Counted from the first letter of the stretch, positions 1-5,784 are shown. The stretch: 6,092 nucleotides of DNA from an uncultured Thalassolituus sp. (GCA_913054055.1 CAJXIT010000221.1:1-6092); one strand, 5' to 3'. A program made the numbers and translations. The notes: generated by a model not told the origin, from the sequence alone.

Positions 1-402
1 ACAGCCCTCGCTTTGTTCGAGGTCACCGACAGGTGATCGCTCGATTTCACGAGCCTGGTCTAACGCAATGTGGAAAGGCAAAATTAATGGGCAAGCATGA
101 GAGATACGAAGACGTTCCATTACAGGTACGCCGCGCTCTTCAAGTGCACGAACTTCTTTTAATAGGGCGTCAGGTGCAACTACTACACCGTTACCAATGA
201 TGCACTGAACGCCATCACGTAAGATACCAGAAGGAATCAAATGCAACGCCGTTTTAACGCCATCAATTACCAAGGTGTGACCCGCATTGTGGCCACCTTG
301 GAAACGTACAACCGCAGTTGCTTTTTCGGTTAGAAGGTCAACGATCTTGCCCTTACCTTCATCACCCCATTGTGTACCTAGTACAACGACATTCTTGCCC
401 AT
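1..402 (-). CDS. purA: Adenylosuccinate synthetase, N-terminal part (runs off the window)
   Basis: PurA joins IMP and aspartate using GTP to make adenylosuccinate, the first committed step from IMP to AMP, in the cytoplasm. The gene begins at the ATG at 402-400 and 134 codons are visible before the window edge. The protein opens MGKNVVVLGTQWGDEGKGKI, the GTP/IMP-binding start of the family with Asp14 and Lys17 in the GDEGKGK loop. It continues with QGGHNAGHT (residues 35-43, catalytic His42 region), LIPSGIL and IGNGVV. Residues 1-120 match family spacing without gaps. From about residue 121 (ERSPVGDLEQSEGC) the match stops: the family normally reads ARG-x-KxIGTTGRGIGP here. This could be a loop insertion, a broken gene or an edge artefact. 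The gene lies 24 bp after hisZ, probably in the same operon; its ribosome binding site is weak. Confidence 0.93.
   Translation of the reverse strand, partial: MGKNVVVLGTQWGDEGKGKIVDLLTEKATAVVRFQGGHNAGHTLVIDGVKTALHLIPSGILRDGVQCIIGNGVVVAPDALLKEVRALEERGVPVMERLRISHACPLILPFHIALDQAREIERSPVGDLEQSEGC
6..54. repeat. Three abutting short inverted repeats inside the purA end
   Basis: Three hairpins follow one another with no spacer. CCTCG (6-10) pairs with CGAGG (18-22) around a 7-base loop. GGTCACC (21-27) pairs with GGTGATC (32-38) around GACA, with one G-T pair; it shares two bases with the first. GCTCG (39-43) pairs with CGAGC (50-54) around a 6-base loop. The cluster coincides with the stretch where the purA translation leaves the family consensus. 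It may be a small palindromic insertion; this is inference. Confidence 0.4.
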
Positions 403-426
403 AGCTTGGTTTGCTCAGAATAATAT

Positions 427-1590
427 TTAAACAGTTTTTACAATCCACTGACCATTGGAATTGGTCAGTTGCTCGGTGCAGCCAAAGGCTGCTGGAGTAT
501 CAGTAGGCGATAATCCATTAATGACTCGCTTGCCTTGCGAGCGAAGTTCGCTCACCGCAGACCAGTCCGCACCCACAGGAGCAAAAATGCCACCCTGAAT
601 TGATGCGTCACTTGTAATAATTTTTACCCACTGCTTAAGATCCGCACTGAATCCTGTGGCAGCGCGAGAACGACCAAATACCGCCCCCGTATCGTCATAG
701 CGCCCGCCCTGGGCAACCGCCTGACCATGTCCTTCAACGTACGCAGCAAACACCACGCCCGTGTGGTAATCAAAACCACGAAGCTCTGCAAGGTCGATAA
801 AAATATCCACTTCAGGGAAGCGCGCCTGCAAGGCCGTACAAATTTCTTTTAAGTTTGCCAGTGGTGATGCTATTTCAGCTACCGCTGCCAAGTCTTGTGC
901 TTGATCTAAAACCTCAATACCACCGTTCAAGCTTAGTAGACTTATGAAGGCTGCTTGTAGCTTTTCATCCGTCACTTTTTCTTCTAATAAAACACGGTAT
1001 TCAGTCACTGACTTAGTATTCAGCGCTTCAAAAATTTGCGCTTCAGTTGTGCTATCTAATTTAGCCGCTTCCACAAGAGCTTTATAAATACCCACATGAC
1101 CTAGGTCTAAATGGATATTTTTAAGGCCGACCGCTTTTAGCGATTCAACCAGTAACGATAGGGTTTCAATATCAGCACATGGGGCTGACTCTCCAAATAG
1201 CTCGGCACCAATTTGCATCGGCGCGCGACTGCTTAATAGGGTCTGAGCACGGGTATGCAATACAGGCCCGCAGTAGCATAAACGAGTAACCGCATCTTTG
1301 GCCCAGCTATGCGCATCCATACGGGCAACCTGTGGGGTGATGTCGGCACTGACCCCCATCATACGACCCGTCAATTGATCCGTTACCTTGAAAGTAGACA
1401 GATCTAAATCACTGCCAACACCCGTTAGCAATGACTCTAAATATTCTAATTGAGGAGGCAATACTAAATCGTACCCCCAGCATGCGTATGTATCTAACAA
1501 GGTGCGACGCATTGCTTCAAGACTCTTTGCCTCGGGAGGCAAAAGTTCTTCAACACCGTCAGGCAATAACCAGCGATCTGCTTGGCTCAT
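427..1590 (-). CDS. hisZ: ATP phosphoribosyltransferase regulatory subunit HisZ
   Basis: HisZ is a catalytically inactive paralogue of histidyl-tRNA synthetase. It binds short-form HisG to make the active, histidine-inhibited enzyme for the first step of histidine synthesis. The 387 residues are normal length for the proteobacterial family. The start RWLLPDGVEELLPPEA (6-21) is typical. The class II synthetase-like fold is shown by YLESLLTGVG (50-59), TFKVTDQLTGRMMG (66-79), ADITPQVARMDAH (82-94) and ELRGFDYHTGVVF (269-281), followed by AQGGRYDD (293-300). No anticodon-binding domain follows and the protein ends soon after, which argues for HisZ rather than HisRS. It implies a short HisG elsewhere in the genome (inference). 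The ATG at 1590 is the natural start by alignment to the family, though its ribosome binding site is poor. It lies 72 bp after the DUF2065 gene and 24 bp before purA, consistent with one operon. Confidence 0.96.
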   Translation of the reverse strand: MSQADRWLLPDGVEELLPPEAKSLEAMRRTLLDTYACWGYDLVLPPQLEYLESLLTGVGSDLDLSTFKVTDQLTGRMMGVSADITPQVARMDAHSWAKDAVTRLCYCGPVLHTRAQTLLSSRAPMQIGAELFGESAPCADIETLSLLVESLKAVGLKNIHLDLGHVGIYKALVEAAKLDSTTEAQIFEALNTKSVTEYRVLLEEKVTDEKLQAAFISLLSLNGGIEVLDQAQDLAAVAEIASPLANLKEICTALQARFPEVDIFIDLAELRGFDYHTGVVFAAYVEGHGQAVAQGGRYDDTGAVFGRSRAATGFSADLKQWVKIITSDASIQGGIFAPVGADWSAVSELRSQGKRVINGLSPTDTPAAFGCTEQLTNSNGQWIVKTV

Positions 1591-1662
1591 ACTGAATTCG
1601 CTATCTCTAAATTCTTTAATTCACACTGCTTAACAAGGCAGCTATCTCAAATCATACATACT

Positions 1663-1860
1663 TCATGTAACGATAAGCAGCAGACCTATGCCACTTAACA
1701 TGCTTATCAATCCTATGGTTCGCATTGTTTTGTTATCGATCAGAGCCATTTGAGCCACCAGTCGACGCCAGCGCTCTGGGTACAAAAAAGGTAAAACACC
1801 TTCAATTACCAGCACCAAGCTAATTGCGATCCATAAGTGTTGCCAGAAAGGGCTTTCCAT
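1663..1860 (-). CDS. DUF2065 (YjeT-like) small inner-membrane protein
   Basis: This 65-residue protein matches the DUF2065 family, to which E. coli YjeT belongs; the role of the family is not established. Two hydrophobic segments are visible, about residues 8-26 and 47-64. Between them lies the family signature: EGVLPFLYPERWRR (20-33) covers a conserved Glu-Gly, a Pro and a Tyr-Pro, then Trp and Arg. The length equals that of YjeT. Its position between hflC and purA is the same as in E. coli, which supports the assignment and hints at a link to the HflKC membrane complex (inference only). The ATG at 1860 lacks a well-placed Shine-Dalgarno; an AGG lies about 16 bases upstream. It is separated from hflC by two terminators, so it is probably read with hisZ and purA rather than with hflKC. 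Confidence 0.93.
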   Translation of the reverse strand: MESPFWQHLWIAISLVLVIEGVLPFLYPERWRRLVAQMALIDNKTMRTIGLISMLSGIGLLLIVT

Positions 1861-1908
1861 TGATTAAGCTTCGCTACCTATCACACAGCCGACTTGGCTA
1901 AATGCGAA

Positions 1909-2019
1909 ATACCGTGCATCCTGCATATTTGCGCTCTTTCTCATCCATGAAGCCGCTATACAGAAGCACATATACGCTCCTTTTCATCCATGAAACCGCG
2001 TCATACCGTGCATCCTGCA
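1909..2019. repeat. Cluster of short palindromic intergenic repeats with a CATCC(A)TG core
   Basis: Four copies of a CATCC-TG-type core lie within 111 bp. ATACCGTGCATCCTGCA occurs exactly at 1909-1925 and again at 2003-2019. TCATCCATGAA occurs at 1941-1951 and 1984-1994, followed by GCCGC and ACCGC. Each core is a small palindrome, such as GTGCA-TCC-TGCAC (2008-2020) and TTCAT-CC-ATGAA (1983-1994). The segments 1923-1956 and 1966-1999 align at a 43-bp period. This looks like a dispersed intergenic palindromic repeat of REP type. On the minus strand the cores read ATGGATGA and open tiny frames, which I do not regard as genes. Confidence 0.6.
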
Positions 2020-2022
2020 CAT

Positions 2023-2048
2023 AAAAAAACCGAGAATCGTCTCGGTTT
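2023..2048 (-). terminator. Strong intrinsic terminator
   Basis: In the minus-strand transcript the stem AAACCGAGA/TCTCGGTTT is 9 bp and perfect, with a 4-base CGAT loop, and runs straight into a U-tract (seven A on the plus strand, 2023-2029). It is the second minus-strand terminator after hflC, 114 bases beyond the first. It therefore ends a separate transcript that begins between the two. It also lies upstream of the DUF2065-hisZ-purA genes, so it could serve as an attenuator. Confidence 0.85.
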
Positions 2049-2144
2049 CGCGGATTCTACACGTTTTTCATGTGAATCCCAAGGCCAATACCCGTTTTAC
2101 TGGCCACTTTTCAGCCACCAGCAACCTGAAAAACCAAGCACTGA
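2023..2144 (-). ncRNA. Candidate structured small RNA or attenuator leader, unrecognised family
   Basis: Between a perfect minus-strand TATAAT (2151-2156) and the terminator at 2023-2048 the sequence folds almost completely. Hairpin 1 pairs 2108-2114 with 2126-2132 (7 bp, 11-base loop). Hairpin 2 pairs 2083-2090 with 2098-2105 (8 bp, 7-base loop). Hairpin 3 pairs 2052-2063 with 2069-2079 (11 bp, one bulge, 5-base loop). Linkers are only 2-3 bases. Hairpins 2 and 3 each contain one A-C mismatch on the plus strand that becomes G-U in minus RNA, and hairpin 1 could gain two more such pairs at its base, so the fold is selected, if at all, on the minus strand. The predicted length is about 120 nt, with the start inferred from the -10 box. 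No protein of credible length fits. It could be a free small RNA, possibly Hfq-bound through its U-tail, or a leader controlling DUF2065-hisZ-purA. I do not recognise a known riboswitch. Confidence 0.45.
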
Positions 2145-2150
2145 AGTAAG

Positions 2151-2156
2151 ATTATA
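2151..2156 (-). promoter_or_regulatory. Perfect -10 box (TATAAT) for a transcript starting near 2144
   Basis: The minus strand reads TGCCTATAAT just past the hflC terminator. The -10 hexamer is a perfect consensus. No good -35 is seen 16-18 bases upstream, where the terminator loop lies (CTACGG at 17), and the upstream TG is one base out of the extended -10 position. Its placement between one terminator and a structured segment ending in another supports it. No comparable -10 was found between 1861 and 2022, so it may also be the promoter of the DUF2065-hisZ-purA operon. Confidence 0.45.
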
Positions 2157-2161
2157 GGCAC

Positions 2162-2190
2162 AAAAAAAGCCCGCCGTAGCGAGCTTTTTC
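2162..2190 (-). terminator. Intrinsic terminator of the hflKC operon
   Basis: Fifteen bases after the hflC stop the minus transcript forms an 11-bp stem (2164-2174 with 2179-2189) around a 4-base loop, then a run of U (seven A on plus, 2162-2168). One pair (2171 with 2182) is a mismatch on the plus strand but G-U in minus RNA, which fits its use in the hflC direction. Confidence 0.85.
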
Positions 2191-2204
2191 AATAAACCCT
2201 AAGG

Positions 2205-3086
2205 TTATTTACCCTTGGCTTTCTTCATGTATTTGAAGAAATCACTATCAGGCTTAAGCAATAGTACGTCTTCTTGGCCATTGAAGGTTTCTTCATAAGC
2301 TTTCAAAGAACGAGTAAAGGCATAAAACTCTGGGTCGCGATTAAACGCTTTAGAGTAAACGCTGGCTGCTTTTGCATCCCCGTCACCTCGAGTTACTTCT
2401 GACTCTTTATAAGCGTTTGCTACCAATACTGTCTTTTGACGATCCGCATCGGCGCGAATACCTTCAGCAAGCTCTTTACCTTGAGAACGAAGCTCACGAG
2501 CTTCACGGTCACGTTCAGCCGACATACGACGGTAAACATTGCCCATTAAGTCTTCAGGTAAATCGATACCTTTAACACGAGTATCCACAATCTCAATACC
2601 GAACTGGCTCTGAGCTTGTTCGTTTAAGATTTTAGTTAAGTGTGCCATCAGCTCATCACGCTCACCGGATACCACTTCTTGCACAGTACGGTTTGCGAAT
2701 TCAGCACGCAAACCATCGTTCACCAAACTGGCTAACAGGGTTGCACCACGGTAGCGGTCGCCGCCACTGGTTGCTTTATAAAACTGAAGCACATTCTTAA
2801 TTTTCCACTTAATAAAGCTATCAACGATTAAGAATTTTTTACCCGCAGTTAAGAAACGCTCTGGACGAGCATCCAAGGTTAACAGGCGCGCATCAAACTT
2901 TTTAACTTCATGCACTAAGTTAGTAGGCAATTTAAAGTGCACACCTGGTTTAATGTCATCTTCAATGATTTGACCGAACCGCAATTTAATTGCTCGCTCT
3001 GTTTCATTGACAACGTATACGCTAGAAAAACCAAGCATTAACACGAGAAATGAAACAACACCTAGTACTATGGCTCTTGAACTCAT
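2205..3086 (-). CDS. hflC: HflC, SPFH/prohibitin-family FtsH modulator subunit
   Basis: HflC forms with HflK a large membrane complex that surrounds the AAA protease FtsH and restrains its action on membrane proteins. The 293 residues show an N-terminal membrane anchor (about 4-24) and then an SPFH/band-7 domain (about 25-185) containing ERAIKLRFGQI and KPGVHFKLP. A charged coiled-coil stretch rich in Glu, Arg and Ala follows (about 185-240). The C-terminal signature includes RSLKAYEETF (259-268) and KPDSDFFKYM (278-287), which matches HflC closely and distinguishes it from HflK. Length is similar to Pseudomonas HflC and shorter than that of E. coli. Its ATG overlaps the hflK stop by one base (TAATG), and a strong AGGGAGGG ribosome binding site lies in the hflK end, so translation is coupled. 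Confidence 0.97.
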   Translation of the reverse strand: MSSRAIVLGVVSFLVLMLGFSSVYVVNETERAIKLRFGQIIEDDIKPGVHFKLPTNLVHEVKKFDARLLTLDARPERFLTAGKKFLIVDSFIKWKIKNVLQFYKATSGGDRYRGATLLASLVNDGLRAEFANRTVQEVVSGERDELMAHLTKILNEQAQSQFGIEIVDTRVKGIDLPEDLMGNVYRRMSAERDREARELRSQGKELAEGIRADADRQKTVLVANAYKESEVTRGDGDAKAASVYSKAFNRDPEFYAFTRSLKAYEETFNGQEDVLLLKPDSDFFKYMKKAKGK

Positions 3087-4249
3087 TATCGACCCTCCCT
3101 ACGACTGGCTTGACGCTGACGTAACTCTTCAACTACTCGGTTTGTAATGCTGTCGATGTCTACACTGCCACTATCGGCTTCATCAATACGCGCACGCTTA
3201 TTGTTATCCATGATTTTATCCAGTGGTAAATACATCATGTTATTACCCCCTTCAACGTCCACCATCACTTTGCTGGCGTTACCATAAACTTTAGAAATAC
3301 TGTCTAGGTATAAACGCTCACGGGTTACTCTTGGTGCCTTACGATACTCTTTATGCAACTTAGTAAAACGATCCGCTTCACCTTCTGCCTGAGCAATTAC
3401 TTGCTCTTTATAGGCATTGGCTTCTTCAAGCATACGCTGAGCCTTACCACGGGCTTCCGGCACAACCGTATTGGCATACGCTTCGGCTTCGTTCATGTAA
3501 CGCTCTTTATCAAGTTTTGCACTTTGTACATCATCAAATGCGGCTTTAACCTGTTGAGGAGCAGCTGCTTCTTTGATGTTGATTTTATCGATTTCGATAC
3601 CTGTTTCGTAATCCGTCATATACGTTTGTAAACGATCACGAATATTGGCCGCCAATAATGTACGGCCAGAGGTTAGGATTGGATCCATGTCAGTTGAACC
3701 CACCTCATGACGAAGGGCTGACTCAGCAGCATGTGCCAATGATTGCTCAGGAGCTTCAACACGCAGACTGAAAGCAACCGGATCAACCACTCGGTATTGC
3801 ACCTCCATGGCCACTTCAACCACATTCTCGTCTTGTGTAAGCATCAACTCTTTTAGAGTGGCATTACGAACTTCAGTAACATTCACTACCTCTAAAGTTT
3901 GAAATAAAGGTGCGATTACCTGTAACCCAGGGCCCTTAGTACTACTATATTTACCTAAGGTTAAAACTACACCACGATTCTGTTCATCTATTTGATAAAA
4001 AGCGTTATACCCTAGAAAAATCGCTAACCCTATAACAGCAACAGCAATAATAGGACCAAGCCCCGAGCTTTCATTTCCACCACCGTTAGGGCCGCTTGGT
4101 TTTTTACCACCAAACATACCATTAAGCTTATCCATTAATTGCTTAACGGCTTCATCTAAATCAGGCGGCCCCTGATTACCACGATTATTATTACCCCAAG
4201 GGTCTTTATCGTTATTGTTCTTGCCGCCACCGGGCTCATTCCAAGCCAT
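3086..4249 (-). CDS. hflK: HflK, SPFH/prohibitin-family FtsH modulator subunit
   Basis: HflK is the partner of HflC in the FtsH-HflKC complex of the inner membrane. The 387 residues begin MAWNEPGGG, followed by a Gly/Asn-rich tail (1-65) with PPDLDEAVKQL (28-38), both typical of HflK. A single membrane segment lies at about 66-84. An SPFH domain follows with QNRGVVLTLGKY (90-101), NATLKELMLTQDENVVEV (129-146) and VQYRVVDP (150-157). An Ala/Glu/Lys-rich coiled coil spans about 235-305, and the conserved VTRERLYLDSISKVY (308-322) comes next. The last 40 residues are polar. The ATG at 4249 is preceded by GGAG with 5-base spacing. It sits 155 bp after hflX and is coupled to hflC. It may have its own promoter in that gap. 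Confidence 0.97.
   Translation of the reverse strand: MAWNEPGGGKNNNDKDPWGNNNRGNQGPPDLDEAVKQLMDKLNGMFGGKKPSGPNGGGNESSGLGPIIAVAVIGLAIFLGYNAFYQIDEQNRGVVLTLGKYSSTKGPGLQVIAPLFQTLEVVNVTEVRNATLKELMLTQDENVVEVAMEVQYRVVDPVAFSLRVEAPEQSLAHAAESALRHEVGSTDMDPILTSGRTLLAANIRDRLQTYMTDYETGIEIDKINIKEAAAPQQVKAAFDDVQSAKLDKERYMNEAEAYANTVVPEARGKAQRMLEEANAYKEQVIAQAEGEADRFTKLHKEYRKAPRVTRERLYLDSISKVYGNASKVMVDVEGGNNMMYLPLDKIMDNNKRARIDEADSGSVDIDSITNRVVEELRQRQASRREGR
3093..3100 (-). promoter_or_regulatory. Strong ribosome binding site for hflC within hflK
   Basis: The minus strand reads AGGGAGGG, with GGAGG seven bases before the hflC ATG. It lies inside the last codons of hflK, which supports efficient re-initiation at the TAATG overlap and balanced synthesis of the two partner subunits. 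Confidence 0.8.
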
Positions 4250-4318
4250 ACCTACTCCATTACTATTCTAGTTTTTAAGAGATACTGTTTAATTTATCGA
4301 TCTTGAATACATTACGTT

Positions 4319-4355
4319 GAAATCACAACACCTATTTATGGGCGAGATCACAACA
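4319..4355. promoter_or_regulatory. Direct-repeat pair in the hflX-hflK gap, possible operator/promoter region
   Basis: GAAATCACAACA (4319-4330) and GAGATCACAACA (4344-4355) match at 11 of 12 bases and are spaced 25 bp. On the minus strand they read TGTTGTGATNTC upstream of hflK. A loose promoter overlaps them: TTGATT, 17 bases, then TAAATA, a poor -10. Two equally oriented boxes could bind a regulator of hflKC, but no known factor is recognised. Confidence 0.3.
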
Positions 4356-4383
4356 AATCAATGATTTTCACTAAATATAAATC

Positions 4384-4403
4384 ATCTGGGCACTTAGCCA
4401 GAT
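4384..4403 (-). terminator. Weak hairpin just after hflX, possible partial terminator
   Basis: ATCTGG (4384-4389) pairs with CCAGAT (4398-4403) around an 8-base loop, one base after the hflX stop. The following minus-strand sequence is AT-rich (GATTTATATTT) but lacks a real U-tract, so termination would be inefficient. It may instead protect the mRNA 3' end. Confidence 0.35.
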
Positions 4404-4404
4404 A

Positions 4405-5715
4405 TTATTTTTGCCAATCTTCTTTTTCTTGTGGAATATAACGCTCCACTGGCACACCCGCTCTGCTAAGCATGCGCTGAAAGTCATCTTTTTCAAGTCG
4501 AATTTCCAGCTTGATATTACCGTTATCTTCGATGCTTTCACTGAGTACCGCATTATGCGCGTACAGCAAAGATCGTAATTGACCATCTTTTGGCTCAATT
4601 TCAATCACTTTTTCAAACAAAGTGGTACTTAACAGCTCACCAATGGCCTGATGAACCAACTCAAGACCATTACGATCCTTGGCGCTTACCCAAACACGCC
4701 AAGGCAGACCTTTTTCATCTCGGTCAATTTTTGAGGTAGCACCCGGTACCATATCAATTTTATTGAATACCTGAAGCGTAGGGCGATCCAGCGCTTCAAT
4801 TTCATCTAAAACGATTTCCACCTGCTCCATGTTTAACTGGCGATCATCATCAGCACAGTCAATGACATGCAGCAGTAAATCCGCTTCTTTGGTTTCTTGC
4901 AGAGTGGCTTTAAAAGCCTCTACTAATTTGTGCGGTAAATGACGAATAAACCCTACCGTGTCTACCAATACAATCTCACCCATGCCAGGCACATTCATGC
5001 GGCGCAATGTAGGATCCAAGGTGGCAAACAACTGGTCTGCGGCATACACCTCAGCATTGGTAATCGCATTAAATAATGTGGACTTGCCTGCATTGGTATA
5101 CCCCACAAGGGAAACCGTTGGCGTGGCCGAGCGCTTACGAGCACGGCGACCCTGATCACGCTGACTTTGCACCTTGGCTAAACGCTTGTTGATCACTTTT
5201 TCGCGATCACGCAGCATGCGACGGTCAGCCTCAGACTGAGTCTCACCGGTACCACGCATGCCGTAACCACCTTTCTGCCTATCAAGGTGCGACCAACCGT
5301 GAACAAGGCGAGTGGCCTGATACTGCAGCTGGGCTAGCTCAACTTGCAGTTTACCTTCATGGGTACGGGCACGCTGAGCAAAAATATCCAGAATCAAACC
5401 GGTGCGGTCAACCACACGGCACTCTAATTCTACTTCTAGGTTGCGCTGCTGACTGGGCGATAAGGCATGATTAAATAAAACCAGTTCCGCCTCGTAAAAC
5501 TCAACGGCTTCACGCACTTCTTCAAGTTTGCCTTTGCCAATATAAATTCTAGGATCGGGAGTACTGCGAGTACCGGTAACTAAAGAAAGGGTATCTAAAC
5601 CAGCACTGCGTACTAGCTCTTCAAATTCGCGCGGATCTTCCTTTTCGGCGCCCTCTGGGAAATCGATGTGTACGAGAATTGCACCTTCACCGGAATCGGG
5701 ACGTTCAAAAAACAA
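4405..5715 (-). CDS. hflX: HflX, ribosome-associated GTPase
   Basis: HflX is an OBG-family GTPase that binds the 50S subunit and splits stalled ribosomes under stress such as heat shock. The 436 residues are family-typical. The N-terminal HflX domain (about 1-195) contains NHALSPSQQRNLE (82-94), DRTGLILDIFAQRARTHEGK (103-122) and the glycine-rich loop GGYGMRGTGETQSE (149-162). The G domain follows: G1 GYTNAGKST (205-213), G2 around ATLDPT (231-236), G3 DTVGF (252-256), G4 NKID (318-321) and G5 SAK (344-346). A C-terminal domain follows (about 365-436). The glycine-rich loop departs from the usual GGIGLRGPGETQLE at several positions. The start is a TTG at 5715, supported by GAGG six bases upstream and by the FFER opening seen in Pseudomonas HflX. 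It lies 92 bp after hfq and is probably cotranscribed with it. Confidence 0.97.
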   Translation of the reverse strand: MFFERPDSGEGAILVHIDFPEGAEKEDPREFEELVRSAGLDTLSLVTGTRSTPDPRIYIGKGKLEEVREAVEFYEAELVLFNHALSPSQQRNLEVELECRVVDRTGLILDIFAQRARTHEGKLQVELAQLQYQATRLVHGWSHLDRQKGGYGMRGTGETQSEADRRMLRDREKVINKRLAKVQSQRDQGRRARKRSATPTVSLVGYTNAGKSTLFNAITNAEVYAADQLFATLDPTLRRMNVPGMGEIVLVDTVGFIRHLPHKLVEAFKATLQETKEADLLLHVIDCADDDRQLNMEQVEIVLDEIEALDRPTLQVFNKIDMVPGATSKIDRDEKGLPWRVWVSAKDRNGLELVHQAIGELLSTTLFEKVIEIEPKDGQLRSLLYAHNAVLSESIEDNGNIKLEIRLEKDDFQRMLSRAGVPVERYIPQEKEDWQK

Positions 5716-5721
5716 ATTTAA

Positions 5722-5725
5722 CCTC
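5722..5725 (-). promoter_or_regulatory. Ribosome binding site that fixes the hflX TTG start
   Basis: The minus strand reads CGAGGTTAAATTTG: GAGG followed by six bases and then TTG. No ATG or GTG with a comparable site lies nearby in frame, and the N-terminus that results aligns with relatives. The TTG start may lower HflX output relative to Hfq. Confidence 0.75.
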
Positions 5726-5744
5726 GATATGATAAATAAATGAA

Positions 5745-5776
5745 AACCCCTACTTCAGAGTGACCGAAGAGGGGTT
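5745..5776 (-). terminator. Intrinsic terminator-like hairpin between hfq and hflX
   Basis: AACCCCT (5745-5751) pairs with AGGGGTT (5770-5776). CTTC (5753-5756) pairs with GAAG (5766-5769) inside it, with one bulged A and a 9-base loop. In the minus transcript it is followed by TTTTCATTTATTT, a broken U-tract. It probably terminates part of the hfq transcripts and lets the rest read on into hflX, giving more hfq than hflX mRNA. Confidence 0.65.
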
Positions 5777-5784
5777 AACATTGA

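Noticed and set aside
1..3. Intein start at the Cys134 codon of purA
   Set aside because: The residues before it already fail to match PurA, and nothing beyond the Cys is visible to judge.
6..54. tRNA-like cloverleaf from the three hairpins in purA
   Set aside because: The 5-bp/7-base arm is suggestive, but there is no acceptor stem, the loops lack U33 and T-loop signatures, and purA coding continues through it.
1906..1991. Tiny minus-strand frames opening ATGGATGA within the palindromic repeats
   Set aside because: They are 11-15 codons, arise from the repeat core itself and are not preserved between the two copies.
2049..2160. Purine, ZTP or SAH riboswitch upstream of hisZ-purA
   Set aside because: I looked for the conserved core motifs of these classes as I remember them and did not find them in the minus-strand sequence.
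2372..2575. Plus-strand open frame opposite hflC
   Set aside because: It lies antisense inside a well-supported gene, has no family resemblance and no clear ribosome binding site.
3353..3631. Plus-strand open frame opposite hflK, rich in Phe and Ile
   Set aside because: Its composition is the mirror of the Lys/Glu/Asn-rich coiled-coil codons of hflK; no independent support.
4330..4366. Heat-shock (sigma-32) promoter before hflK
   Set aside because: GCCCATAAAT resembles the -10 but the -35 (ATTGATT) is poor and the spacing is short, so I did not call it.
4371..4604. Minus-strand open frame overlapping the end of hflX in another frame
   Set aside because: It is out of frame with a clear gene, lacks a Shine-Dalgarno and reads like low-quality translation.
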